The notes: a model not told the origin generated them from the letters alone. DNA of 64,000 bases from Tubiluchus corallicola (GCA_030141605.1 JAQGDQ010000603.1:1-64000); one strand, 5' to 3'; numbered from the stretch's first letter, positions 51,257-63,619 are shown. Numbers and translations: made by a program.

Positions 51257-53592
51257 GCTTACTACCTAACTTTTAAAACAATTGTGCGGCTTGCACTAAC
51301 TTTTAAAACAATTGTGTGGCATGCATGAGAATGCTTGCACTAACTTTTAAACCAATTTTTGGGCTGGCATGAGAATGACTTGCACTAACTTTTAAAACAA
51401 TTGTGTGGCTTGCACTAACTTTTAAAACAATTGTGTGGCTTGCATGAGAAGGGCTTGCACTAACTTTTAAAACAATCGTGTGGCTTGCATGAGAATGGCT
51501 TGCACTAACTTTTAAAACAATTGTGTGGCTTGCATGAGAATGGGTTGCACTAACTTTTAAAACAATTGTGTGGCTTGCATGAGAATGGGTTGCACAACTT
51601 TTAAAACAATTGTGTGGCTTGCACTAACTTTTAAAACAATTGTGTGGCTGGCATGATAATGACTTGCACAAACTTTTAAAACAATTGTGTGGCTTGCACT
51701 AACTTTTAAAACAATTGTGTGGCTTGCATGAGAAGGGCTTGCACTAACTTTTAAAACAGTCGTGTGGCTTGCATGAGAATGGCTTGCACTAATTTTTAAA
51801 ATAATTGTGTGGCTTGCGTGAGAATGGCTTGCACTAACTTTTAAAACAATTGTGTGGCTTGCATGAGAATGACTTGCACTAACTTTTAAAACAATTGTGT
51901 GGCTTGCACTAGCTTTTAAAACAATTGTGTGGCTTGAACTAACATTTAAAACAATTGTGTGGGTTGCATGAGAATGGCTTGCACTAACTTTTAAAACAAT
52001 TGTGTGGCTTGCACTAACTTTTAAAACAATTGTGTGGGTTGCATGAGAATGGCTTGCACAACTTGTAAAACAATTGTGTGGCTTGCATGAGAATAACTTG
52101 CACTAAGTTTTAAAACAATTGTGTGGCTTGCGTGAGAATGGCTTGCACTAACTTTTAAAACAGTCGTGTGGCTTGCATGAGAATGGCTTGCACTAATTTT
52201 TAAAACAATTGTGTGGCTTGCACTAACTTTTAAAACAATTGTGTGGCTTGCATGAGAAGGGCTTGCACTAACTTTTAAAACAGTCGTGTGGCTTGCATGA
52301 GAATGGCTTGCACTAATTTTTAAAACAATTGTGTGGCTTGCGTGAGAATGGGTTGCACTAACTTTTAAAACAATTGTGTGGCTTGCATGAGAATGGCTTG
52401 CACTAACTTCTAAAACAATTGTGTGGCTTGCACTAACTTTTAAAACAATTGTGTGGCTTGAACTAACTTTTAAAACAATTGTGTGGGTTGCATGAGAATG
52501 GCTTGCACTAACTTTTAAAACAATTGTGTGGCTTGCATGAGAATGGCTTGCACTAACTTTTAAAACAGTCGTGTGGCTTGCATGAGAATGGCTTGCACTA
52601 ATTTTTAAAACAATTGTGTGGCTTGCACTGACTTTTAAAACAATTGTGTGGCTTGCATGAGAAGGGCTTGCACTAACTTTTAAAACAGTCGTGTGGCTTG
52701 CATGAGAAGGGCTTGCACTAACTTTTAAAACAGTCGTGTGGCTTGCACTAATTTTTAAAACAATTGTGTGGCTTGCGTGAGAATGGGTTGCACTAACTTT
52801 TAAAACAATTGTGTGGCTTGCATGAGAATGGCTTGCACTAACTTTTAAAACAATTGTGTGGCTTGCACTAACTTTTAAAACAATTGTGTGGCTTGCACTA
52901 ACTTTTAAAACAATTGTGTGGCTTGCACTAACTTTTAAAACAATTGTGTGGCTTGCATGAGAATGGGTTGCACAACTTTTAAAACAATTGTGTGGCTTGC
53001 ATGAGAATAACTTGCACTAAGTTTTAAAACAATTGTGTGGCTTGCATGAGAATGACTTGCACTAACTTTTAAAACAATTGTGTGGCTTGCATGAGAAGGG
53101 CTTGCACTAACTTTTAAAACAGTCGTGTGGCTTGCATGAGAATGGCTTGCACTAATTTTTAAAATAATTGTGTGGCTTGCGTGAGAATGGGTTGCACTAA
53201 CTTTTAAAACAATTGTGTGGCTTGCATGAGAATGGCTTGCACTAACTTTTAAAACAATTGTGTGGCTTGCACTAACTTTTAAAACAATTGTGTGGCTTGA
53301 ACTAACTTTTAAAACAATTGTGTGGGTTGCACGAGAATGGCTTGCACTAACTTTTAAAACAATTGTGTGGCTTGCACTAACTTTTAAAACAATTGTGTGG
53401 GTTGCATGAGAATGGCTTGCACAACTTGTAAAACAATTGTGTGGCTTGCATGAGAATAACTTGCACTAAGTTTTAAAACAATTGTGTGGCTTGCATGAGA
53501 ATGGCTTGCACTAACTTTTAAAACAATTGTGTGGCTTGCATGAGAATGGCTTGCACTAACTTTTAAAACAATTGTGTGGCTTGCATGAGAAT
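51257..53592 (+). repeat. 2.3-kb two-unit satellite array
   Basis: Built from a 30-bp unit (CTTGCACTAACTTTTAAAAC-AATTGTGTGG) and a 15-bp unit (CTTGCATGAGAATGG) in mixed order, giving 30-, 45- and 60-bp periods. Variant strings such as ACAGTCGTGTGG and GAGAAGGG recur in the same order several times, showing higher-order duplication. Begins about 170 bp after the receptor stop codon. Confidence 0.95.
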
Positions 53593-54403
53593 AGAAATGT
53601 TCAACTGAGTGCTGTGCTCAGTTGACTTTAAATTGAGCTGTTTGTAGAATACATATTAGTTAATGTAGCTTGTGTTTGATACTAATAATGGTACATGCAA
53701 TCATTTCGTCCTGTTGATCAGGTAAACCATTCTATGTATATTTTCTAGTCCAGTTATACTGTGATTTATGAGGTGCATATATAATTTACATGTTTAAAGT
53801 ATGAAGAAACTTTGTAAGTGTGATTACAGCATTGTTTAATTATTTGTTTAGGAATTTTTCTTTATTGTTTATGTAAAGTCCGAGTGTAGTATTTACAACA
53901 ACTGTGTCACTATTGGCAAATCTACTGTTTAGTATTTTGCAAATACATGGAAGAAAAACAATATTCATTGTTTCTGCATAATGTGTTCGCATAGCTAAAA
54001 ATAAAGCTTTTATTATAAAAATAACTATTAAAAGCATATACATCATTTACAAAAAGCATATACATGGAACATCAACAGACCCACGGCTAAACAATTTGTA
54101 CAAGTAATCAATCATCACAGTAAAGGCACGATGCAGCAACGCTGTCTTATGCAGCGGTTCAGATGTATTAGAGAAAGTCAACAGACAACAGACAAAACTT
54201 CTATTCTTTAAAAACCCCTTTCCTTCATTAGCAAGTAATATTTTGTTATACGTACCAATGTTTATCTTGACAGTGAGAATACCATCCAGTGTACAAATCA
54301 CGGTATTAGGATTTACGCTTAATCAACAGGATTTATTGTTAAACACTGTTGTACGACTTTGATACTCCTATGCAATATTTAATAAAAATAAATAAATTTC
54401 GTA
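53593..54403. terminator. Convergent 3' region with facing poly(A) signals
   Basis: An AATAAA on plus at 54000-54005 could end the receptor transcript. AATAAA on minus near 54332-54337 and 53862 could serve BLOC1S4. If the plus signal is used, the satellite lies inside the receptor 3' UTR. Motif evidence only. Confidence 0.35.
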
Positions 54404-54550
54404 TTAATCAGTTTCAGCCATTTTTTCCAAGCCAAACTGCTTTATAAATTTACGCAGCAGCTTACGACAATCATAACAGTATTTTCCAATTTTTAGCTTT
54501 AAAGCCTCTTGCTTCAAACATCGTAAACAAGGGTCAGCTTCACAAAAAAG
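54404..54550 (-). other. In-frame cysteine-rich extension past the BLOC1S4 stop
   Basis: Directly after the TGA the same frame stays open for 48 codons to TAA at 54404-54406. It includes CLRC, thirteen residues, then CYDC, followed by a basic helix-like stretch (RKLLRKFIKQFGLEKM). The composition looks coding rather than 3' UTR. It could be reached by stop readthrough (UGA followed by C) or by the in-frame 192-nt intron. Whether it is translated cannot be seen. Confidence 0.5.
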
Positions 54551-54901
54551 TCACGACTGGGTCTGTTCGTCTCCTTCAGAACCACTAGGTTGTTCTGATG
54601 GCACAGATGCTGATTGCTTTGCATCCTTCACCGATTCAACAAAATTTTCAGGTGCGATTTCTGTCACTGATTCAGCCGTGCTTGTATCAGTTTGTTGGTG
54701 TGTTTCTTCTCCGCTAGAATTAACTTCACCTTGCGCATGCAACTGATCACTTAACTTGAAATTACTCTGAGAAAATCCATCAGCATGTGTGTCTGAGCCA
54801 TCTTGCATGGAAAAATAGTCTTCCGTGTGGAAAATTTCGGGCGGCCTGTAAGTTCTGAGGTCTTTGGGAGTTTGTTTGGAAGCACCACTCGTGTTTTTCT
54901 T
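54551..54901 (-). CDS. BLOC1S4: BLOC1S4 exon 5 (C-terminus)
   Basis: Starts after GGATTTTAG with KKNTSGASKQTPKD then YRPPEIFHTEDYF, followed by a Ser/Gln/Glu-rich tail to TGA at 54551-54553. Inside it CAAG|GTGAAG (54729-54730) is a good donor, and TTTTTTGTGAAG (ends 54538) could be an acceptor. Removing that 192-nt piece keeps the frame and skips the TGA. Confidence 0.85.
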   Translation of the reverse strand, partial: KKNTSGASKQTPKDLRTYRPPEIFHTEDYFSMQDGSDTHADGFSQSNFKLSDQLHAQGEVNSSGEETHQQTDTSTAESVTEIAPENFVESVKDAKQSASVPSEQPSGSEGDEQTQS

Positions 54902-57900
54902 CTAAAATCCAAACAGATGCTAATTTACACCTCAGTAGAATTTGCTCGTATTTCTATAGTATTCATTCACCTTCATAAAATAACTCAAAATTCACCGCAT
55001 TTTAGACTGTACATAACAATTTTTATACACTTGTTTAGATCACAATCAAAGATAACATGCTCAAGCATTACAACACAAAATATAAATTTGACAAAATGTT
55101 TCAAGTTGTCAATGTTGCAAAATTTTAATATTCGACATTCATAACTACGATGATAAATGTAAATGTGAGCTTGCATAACAAAATCGTCCATAAGTTGGCA
55201 ATTAAGCTTTTCTAGTTATTCACACATCCAGAATCTCCATTTCATGAGGATCAATTTGATACCAAGCTCATCGCTCTATTTCATTTCTAAAGTGAGATAA
55301 TCCACATTGAAGTTGAGGTGCAGTCTGTGCAGTGAAAAACATAAACTGGAGAAAATCACTGTTAAAGTCAGCCATTGCTTTTTGTCGCGTCTCTACAAAA
55401 CACTTAGCAACCGTATGAAAGTCTGGTTGCTATGGATTTTACAAGAGCAAATTGAAGTTATGTTTAAATCCAGTAGATGACTGTTCCTGATAAAGATTTA
55501 GGCTTGACAACAGAAAAAAAACCCGAAGCAAAATGACTGCTTCCACAAGCTGCAATTGGAGTTTGAAAATACAAGTTTTTTTGCAATTGCAGTACTAGTT
55601 TCTAGGCAGAGAAATGGGCACGGGGTTATAAAATAGATTTTTAAGTATTTTTTGACATTCTCTTGATAATTCGCTGCTAGAATATAAAAGTTCAATATAT
55701 TTAGTGTTTGTTTTTATAAAAAAACGAAAAGTAACATTAGACCAAAATTTTGGTGCATTCTACTTTGAAGCATCATGACGTTGTTTTAACTCTGCTGACT
55801 TATGGACGGTCTTGGTAAGCAAGCTCACAAATTATGATTGGCAATTCACGGATGATAATTCAGCTTTTGTTTATGAAATGAAATTCTGAATTTCATCAAG
55901 CAAAACAGACATTTCAAAGCCTATTATGGACTCTTCAGTGTTTTAACAGGCTTCTGAGCAGCAATGTGCAACTTATTATAGAAACAGATCAAACAACTCC
56001 TGAAACCCTGTCTACCAAAACACACGAGCCTCATTTATGACCTTGATAAAACCAGAGGGAACGAGGTCAATAGGGAGGCTTACATGATTTGGTGGGTAGA
56101 GCGACAAGAGTTAGTTTTGATCTGTTTGCATACGAGTTGCATATTGCCATTTAAAAGACCAGTTAAAACACTGAAGCAGGAGCCCAAAATGGGCTTCACA
56201 ATATCTGTTTTGCTTGTTGACATTTGGAATTTGATGTAATAAAGAAAAGCTGGACTGAGATCCGGGGACCCATCAATCATATTTATATTTTGGTTAGGGT
56301 TATAGTCCTTAAAGAACGATAGGAAAACAGAAATCACAAAAAAGATGCTAGCTTACTGAGAAAAACGATGGTAAAGGCACGGAACTCAAGAGCTTCTTCA
56401 CAGAGCTAAATGATCCAAAATCACTTTCTGCCTTGTCAATGTGCTCCTCTAGCTGCTCCAAACTTCGGTTAACTATTTTGATAAACATCTAAAATAAGAA
56501 TTTCTATTTAGTTTTAAGTGATATATAGTTAAAGCATAAGAAAATAATCTACTTGCATCAAGCTCAAAATATTCATCTTGAAATTTTATACCACTTACAT
56601 GCGGCCTTTTTGCGTGCAGGGCTTATGTTGGCAGTAATGCTGAATAAAACTTGTAAAGTTAAACTCACGCGATGACCGTTACATGCAGGCATTTTCACGA
56701 CAGGTCATTTGAAACAAGTTTAAATAACATTAAGTAAAGTTTGAAAAAATAATCACAGCATTCGTTGCGCACAAGTCTCTAACTAAATAAAATTTGAAAT
56801 TACTGTATCTTGTCAATAAGATTAAAAATACGTTTTTGGTTAGTGAGTGGCGCACCTTGGAGGGTGATTCAGCGACATTTTACCAATTGGGACAAACATT
56901 TTAAATGATTAGTCTATGTGGTTTAAAGCACAAGAAAACCCTCCACTTACATAAAGCAGGGCTTGCATCGGCCGTAATGCTGTATAAAACGTGTAAATTT
57001 AAACTCCTGTGTTAGACGCAGCCATTTTGACAATAAGTCATTTGAAACAAGTTTAGATGGAATTGCGTGGAATTTGAAAAAATAATCAGAGCAACCGTAG
57101 CGCACATGTTACTAACTAAGCGAATTTTTAGTTACTGCATCTTGTCAATAAGATTAAAAATACATTTTTGGTTTTTGGTGAGTGGTGCACTCTGGAGGGC
57201 GAGCCAGCAACATTTTAGCCATTGGCACGAACATTTTAATTTATTATTTCTAGTTACATAAGTCTTTCCAGCTAGTAAGAGAAATGCTGAGTAATAAAAC
57301 TTTGCATACAAAAATGTTGAAAGAGGATTCCACAAAGAAACGGTAACCAGAAAAAAGGAAAAGAAGTCGCTGGGAATGTTTACCCAACATTTCAATATAA
57401 GCAGTACGAAGTAAGTGGAAAGAACAGTGTGCCAAAGACGGAAGTTGTACATAATGGACAATCAATACTAAAAAGAATCAAACTAATACAAAATAAACAA
57501 AAACAAAACACTTGTGGAAATATTTCAAGAAGTACAATAGTAATGAGTCAAAAATTACTGTAAGATCAAACGGAACAAAGTCTATACAATATGTAAAAAA
57601 AATAAATTTACCTCAAGCTGATCAATTTGATTAAAGATCTTGCACATTTCACCTTGTTTAGTTAAAATTCTGCTAGCCGTGTCTTCGAAACTTAGCGTAG
57701 TGTCGCTCTTCACCTGTAAATATGTATGACAGTAGTTTTTATATGATGAGACAGGTAATGTAATGTATTTAGAAGTTTAGCTAAAGCAGGGGTGTGCAAA
57801 TTGCGGCCCAGCAAGAGAATTTGGGCGGCCCGCAAAGAGATTTGTCAACCTAATGAAAGTGCGGCCCAGGCGATTAATTGAGTGTATCCAGCTGAAGTCT

Positions 57901-60900
57901 GTATCCCAAAGATAGTGCGGGTAGCTTTTTCTACTAGATCGGATGCCATTAACCCTTACAAGACGGTTGTAGGTTAATGTCACTGTACTATACAGACTGT
58001 GTGATACACATTACTAATATGCATTGTAATGAAATTACCACTATCTGTCCTAAACGTAGAAATATATGGTTTGTAATATAAATTTTATAACTTCTAAAAT
58101 AGTTTCTTGAGTGTAGTAGTAATGATGTACGCAGGTCGGATGCAAAAAAATCATTATTAGACCTTTCTGTACTTGGCTCCTTGATCAAACTGCCTGTGGC
58201 ACGCAGGAATTGCGGGAAAGTTTAATATAGCCCGGTTAGTCAGATAATTTGCACACCTCTGAACTAAAGTAATATAAAACCAAAAAGTAAGAGTTACAAC
58301 TGAAACAGTAACACCAATCATTTTACTCATCTGCTGGTACTGCTTTTGTCATACGCTCACTTCGCACTACAAGAACAATTTCCTGTATACGCATATCGTA
58401 TCCTGCAGACCATGGCTTTGATATTGGTCAAAATACCTAGTTAAATGTCCTTACTAACTACTGAAAAATGAGATACCAAAAGGTATTCTAAACATACAAC
58501 AGTTAGATTGTAGCTGAATGTTGTATCTGGTATTTAGTTTGCATCAAAAGTGGAACAGTTGTAATAATAAAGTTCCTATAATTCTGTTTTAGATTGACAA
58601 GCAAAATATATGAATTAATTATTAAACTCAGGCCTAAAATAATTAATACTTCATTTTCCTTGTTTTTTTCTTTTTTCTTTTTTTTGTCATATTCAATGAT
58701 CAATCAATGTATCATTGTCTTATATATCTTTTGAATTAATTTTTTGACAAACTTTGATTTTTAAGATGCATGTGATGTGTGATTGCAAACCAAAACCATC
58801 CATAAGTTGGCATAGTTAAAACTACGTTATGATGCTTCATAGTAGAAAGCACCAAAATTTTTGTCAAATGTCGATTTTTTATATGAAAACAAATGCCAAA
58901 TTTATTGGACTTTTATATTGCAACACCAAATTATCAGGAAAATGTCCAAAAAACACTAAAAATCTAATTTTATAACTCCTTACCCACTTTTCGGTCTAGA
59001 AACTAGTACTGAAATTGTAAAAAAACTTGTATTTTGAACTTCAATTGTAGCTCGGGTTTATTCTGTTGACAAGACCAGATCTTCGTCAGGAAGAGCCATC
59101 TACTGGATTTAAACGTAACTTCAAATTGCTCTTGTAAAATCCATAACAACCAGACTTCCTAATTGTTTCGTAGAGATGTGACAAAAACAATGGCTGACTT
59201 TAACAGTGATTTTCTCAAGATTACGTTTTTCAGTGCGTAGCCTGCACCTCAACTTCAACGTGGATTATCTCATCTTGGAAATAACATAGAGCAATGAACT
59301 TGGTATCAAAATTATCCTCATGAAATGGATATTCGGGATGTGAATAACTAGAAAAGCTGATTCTAGTTACATAACTAGAAAATGACTAGAAAAATAACTA
59401 ATTGCTGACTTATGGACGATTTTGCTATGCAAGCACACATATACAAAATAGAAAGAAAGTACATTTAGACATAAACATTGAAACAGGAACAAAATTTATA
59501 ACCCATAAATATATAACACATAAGAAACTATTCGCGTGCCTGTAATTTAAATTATGCATTACAAATGAATTTTTTTAACATTATAATTTAGAACAATTTT
59601 AATACTGATAATAACGAGTGATTAGTGATCTTGAATTGGTGGGATTTTTCTAGTAAGGTGCCCGAGTCTCAGTTTTTTAATTCCCAAATGATAAGATCTC
59701 ATATGAATGGTGCAATTTACTCTCGAAATAAAAAAAATTGTTATTTATTGATCAGTAATTGAAAATCTATCCCTCACTTGTTGACTATTTTGGTAGACGA
59801 AGCGAAACAATGCGATATTGCTAAGCAGGCTTTAAGACTATATCTAAATACCTGGTACAACTCGTACAAATAGCTAAGCTTTATTATGAAAACATTTGTT
59901 CTCCCAGGTATAACTCTACGTTGTATTATTCAAATTCAGTACGAGTAAAATTGGATATATAAATACGAGTAAAATTAGATATATATATAAATAGTTACCA
60001 TATCGATTAGAGCAGAAAATTCTTCTATCCTTGTTAGCAACTCCTCGATTGTGTTGTGCAGTTGCTTCTTCTGTAATAAATATGAAAAAGACGTTAATGT
60101 AAATAAATCTACGTGTTAATTTGCTATTTCTGACACGTTATCAAAATCGTCCATAAGTTGGCAATTAAGCTTTTCTAGTTATTCACGTATCCTGAACCTC
60201 CATTTCATGAGAATCATTTTGATACCAAGTTCATCACTCTATGTTATTTCTAAGCTGAGATAATCCACGTTGAAGTTGATGTGCAGCAGATATAGTTTGT
60301 TTAAAAGTTACTTAACGTTTAAAAAATAACTCAAACCCTAGTTGTAAAATCACCTTATTCAGATTGGCAACGATACTTCCCTGGAGTCCAAATAACCATT
60401 TTCGTTGCAGTACTTAAACGAATTTAGTCGTGTAATACATGGTTAGACAGCCCATGAAATTCTCTATCTAACCGTATATAGTTTGTTAATAGGTAACTTA
60501 ACGTTTAAAAAATAACTCAAACCCTAGTTGTAAAATCGCCGTATTCGGACTTGCAACGATAATGAGAATGACAATGAACTCTGATGTCAGTTGATGTTAC
60601 ACACTGAAAAACATAATCTTGATAAAATTGCAGTAAAGTTAGCCATTGTTTTTTGTCGTGTTTCTACAAAACACTTAACAACAGTACAAATGTTGGTTGC
60701 AAGAACATAATGATGTCATATTTAAATATAGTAGATGGCTCTTTCTGACAAAGAACTGAGCTTGGCAGAAGAAAAACCAGAAGCAAAATGATTGCTTCCG
60801 TGAGCTATAATCAGAGTTTGAAACATTTTTCTCTATTGTAATACTAGCTTCTACACACAAAAGTGAGGATGGGGTTATAAAATGATATTTTTAGTATTTT

Positions 60901-61411
60901 TTAAACATTTTCTCGACAATTTGATGTTAGAATATTAAAGTCCAATACATTTAGGATTTGCTTTATAAAAAACAGAAAACTGAAATTTGATCAAATTTTT
61001 GGTGCATTCTACTTTGAGGCATCATAACATATTTTAAACAGGTCTACTTATGGACGATTTTCGCTTGCAAGCACATATATATATATATTAGATTTATATA
61101 ATACATTTATACATTTCACAGACATTATGTCAGTGAAATAACAGATGTTCCACAGGAAGTAATCCGAAACAACATTATTAAAAAACACAATATTACCACA
61201 AAAAATTATTTGAAGTTAACTATGAATTTACTTCACTAAGAAGATCAACGTCAAGGTATTCACTGTAGTCACCGCACATTGCACAAAGAGCTTCCAGTCC
61301 TCCTGCATCTGTTTTTGCAGGTTCTGGAGAATCTAATGATTTGGTTGCAGGTTTTTCTCCTTCCGCACTCGATTCTAGCACTTCCACAGCAACTTCTACA
61401 TTTTTATCCAT
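54551..61411 (-). CDS. BLOC1S4: Biogenesis of lysosome-related organelles complex 1 subunit 4 (cappuccino)
   Basis: Five coding exons, all phase 0: 61232-61411, 59999-60070, 57612-57713, 56357-56488, 54551-54901; 278 residues. The central coiled-coil part (IEELLTRIEEFSALIDM, EMCKIFNQIDQLE, FIKIVNRSLEQLEEHI) and the LPSFFSKK...YRPPEIFHTEDYF block match the signature region of BLOC1S4, a cytosolic BLOC-1 subunit that works with dysbindin, pallidin and snapin in cargo sorting to lysosome-related organelles. The acidic N-terminus (about 60 residues) is variable. After the TEDYF motif this protein has about 85 extra Ser/Glu/Gln-rich residues, longer than the vertebrate protein, and a further in-phase cysteine-rich frame lies beyond the stop. 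Tail to tail with the receptor gene on the other strand. Confidence 0.92.
55165..55828 (+). mobile_element. T5 inverted-repeat element, copy A
   Basis: Ends GTGAGCTTGCATAACAAAAT...CGTCCATAAGT and inverse ACTTATGGACGG...AAGCAAGCTCAC; flanked by AAAT on both sides. 664 bp, no ORF. In BLOC1S4 intron 4. Confidence 0.8.
56357..56488 (-). CDS. BLOC1S4: BLOC1S4 exon 4
   Basis: A 132-nt exon, acceptor TTCTTATTTTAG, donor GTAAGC, encoding MFIKIVNRSLEQLEEHIDKA and SSVPLPSFFS. The LPSFFS block is one of the clearest family signatures. Confidence 0.93.
56600..57250 (-). repeat. Two tandem partial copies of the T3-related repeat
   Basis: GCAGGGCTT...GTAATGCTG, GACCGTTACATGCAG or TTAGACGCAGCCATTTT, GTCATTTGAAACAAGTTTA and CTTGTCAATAAGATTAAAAA occur twice, about 370 bp apart, inverted relative to 41990-42180. 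In BLOC1S4 intron 3. Confidence 0.7.
57612..57713 (-). CDS. BLOC1S4: BLOC1S4 exon 3
   Basis: A 102-nt exon, acceptor ATATTTACAG, donor GTAAAT, encoding VKSDTTLSFEDTASRI then EMCKIFNQIDQLE. Confidence 0.92.
57787..58261 (+). mobile_element. hAT MITE with 8-bp target duplication
   Basis: Ends CAGGGGTGTGCAAATTGCGG and ATAATTTGCACACCTCTG; flanks AGCTAAAG (57779-57786) and AACTAAAG (58262-58269) differ at one base. 475 bp, internal GCGGCCC motifs. Typical hAT non-autonomous element, in BLOC1S4 intron 2. Confidence 0.88.
58777..59438 (-). mobile_element. T5 inverted-repeat element, copy B (inverted)
   Basis: Same 660-bp element as 55165-55828 in the opposite orientation (GTGTGATTGC...CCATCCATAAGTTGGCA at left; ACTTATGGACGATTTTGC at right). 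A short ACTAGAAAA duplication lies near 59,380. In BLOC1S4 intron 2. Confidence 0.8.
59999..60070 (-). CDS. BLOC1S4: BLOC1S4 exon 2
   Basis: A 72-nt exon, acceptor TATTTATTACAG, donor GTAACT, encoding KKQLHNTIEELLTRIEEF and SALIDM, the start of the conserved helix. Confidence 0.9.
60131..61076 (+). mobile_element. T5 inverted-repeat element, copy C with insertion
   Basis: Same orientation as copy A. Carries about 300 bp of extra sequence (60288-60590) bounded by two copies of TTTAAAAAATAACTCAAACC. In BLOC1S4 intron 1. Confidence 0.75.
61232..61411 (-). CDS. BLOC1S4: BLOC1S4 exon 1 (acidic N-terminus)
   Basis: Sixty codons from the ATG at 61409-61411 (MDKNVEVAVEVLESS...). A good acceptor, CCTTTCTATTTTAG, sits two bases before the ATG, so a non-coding 5' exon upstream is likely. 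I read the donor as GTAAAT after LLSE; without splicing the frame stops four codons later. Confidence 0.8.
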
Positions 61412-62344
61412 GTCTAAAATAGAAAGGAAGCACATTTAAACAAAAGGCATTGAATATTGAAAAAAACAGCAAAATTTATAATCCATAATTTGTCGCAGAT
61501 GCGAGCATTTAACTTACAGTTTATTAATAATTTTGATTTGTAGTTTTAAACTTTTTGTTATTCACCACCACTAAGTCAGTGCTGACATCTGTTTGTACCC
61601 TTGGAAGTTTCCAACGTACGTATGTACTTGCTACTGCTATATGTTTGTATACAACTGGGTCACTTGGCTTCTCTATGAATAACTACTACTCTTGACTTGG
61701 TAGCAAGATGAGAGGACAAGCAATAGGCTTAAACAGTTGTTTTGATTGTAACGTTGAGACTCAGGCGCCACGATATATTGGCTGATGTATTTACTTTAAC
61801 ATTTGTACTACTGTTGATTATGTTTACAATTTTCGTGTATATGTGGATTGACAATGAGACTATGATTTCGAATACATTACATATCGCAAAGTTAAACCAT
61901 GTTTTCATTCAGTGATTTCATCTGTTTAACACAAACATTGCAACGACAAAAACAGTCTGATAAACCTACCAATGTCGGTTGTTAGCTCTCCCCAAAACAC
62001 CTCAGCGACAACTTTAGTGTCACGATATAATTTATGGACACAATTCAGTAAGCAAAACCGCAATCAACTTATGAAATTTTTCCCCTTAAGTATAAAATCA
62101 AATACAGATTAACAATATTTAAAACACAACCCAAAAACAAACTGCTCAATCATAAAAGTCCCGCATATAAAAACAATAAAGTAGAATTCATCAAAGGAGA
62201 ATATAAAATACACAAAACACTCTAGACTCATAATATAAGTGTCTATACCATAGAAACATATGACTCATATGGAAACTTACATGCAAAAAAGTAACAAAAA
62301 GCATCAAAAATTATTAGAAATCACCGTCTCTCATGTCCTATAAG

Positions 62345-62345
<1 letters not shown>

Positions 62346-62395
<50 letters not shown>

Positions 62396-62425
62396 TATAG
62401 ATACATAATTCTATATATATATATA
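62346..62425 (+). repeat. (TA)n microsatellite
   Basis: About 50 bp of pure TA followed by TAGATA and a second short TA run. Confidence 0.95.
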
Positions 62426-63619
62426 TAGATAGATATTTCATACACCATTTTTAGTCAGACACATGCCAATATTTTATAAAAAATTCAATTGATCATTTAT
62501 TATATCTGTAATACCAGTTTTCAATAATAATAATACTTCACATAAATATTTAATTGTTATCATTTATACCATCAGGTCATCACGTATATAAATTTGAAGC
62601 TATGAAAATTAGTATTTTAATATTTTTAATCCTCACAGACTGGTTAAACATTGATTTAATGTATGATGTAATTTGTTTTACTCTGTACTAGTGTATTATT
62701 TTTGCAATAAAGATTTTTATACATATTATGTATAACAATCTCTTCATGAGGTTGTTATTTAAATTACACGATGTGTACAATATGCAATTACTGTCAATTA
62801 TAATCAGTAATAAAGTGAAGATTCCTATAGGTCAACAAAAAAGATGCTGCCCTACAGTAATGCGATATGATAGTTACTGACCGTTGTTGCTTGGTGTCAG
62901 TGTGGACACAGCTTAACCCCAAAAGGCAGCAAATTCTGAAGGCTAATATTTTTCTTGTAAAGGATGGAATGTGGTAGACTGCTGCCCAAGCTCAGCACTA
63001 AGCGTAGTTACTCAGGTCTGTTCATTTCACTTTTACGGCCATGCAAAAACGTTGTAGAAAAGTTTAACAGTCGGGGGATTGGGGTTGCTTCACAGCAAGT
63101 AATGGTTACCAGCCAATCAGCATCTGAAGACTGGTACTTTCCATAATATTGTACAGGATAGTACATTATCACGCAAAATCACTTGATGATGATTGGTGAA
63201 AGGTATGTTTAGTCACTTATTCTACAAACTTATAAAATAATTGCATGTTATGGTTTAGTGACAGGACTTTTGTGAAAATTAGCTTGTAAATATAATCATG
63301 TGCTTATTTGCGTGGGTGTGCAAGTGCATGCGTGCGTGAGTGTATGTATGTACGCGCATGTGTATAAATAAAACTAATATTGAATATTATTAGTGTTTAA
63401 TAACAAATGGCCATTTGTTTATGCACAAGATTGTGTTTCAGTAACACAAAAAAGAAGTTCTTGTCAAATTTCCAAAAGCCAATGCGGGCCTGTTAAAAAG
63501 CAACTACGGAGTATATGGGTTAAAATTGTTGACATTCTCGTTACAAGATTAAATGATCAATGCTGATTAAATAAGATGTATTTAAAAATTTATCATAAGC
63601 TCTGTCTAAAAAAGCTTTT

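Noticed and set aside
62964-63146. 60-codon plus frame as an upstream gene
   Set aside because: No recognisable domain, splice signals or composition to support it.
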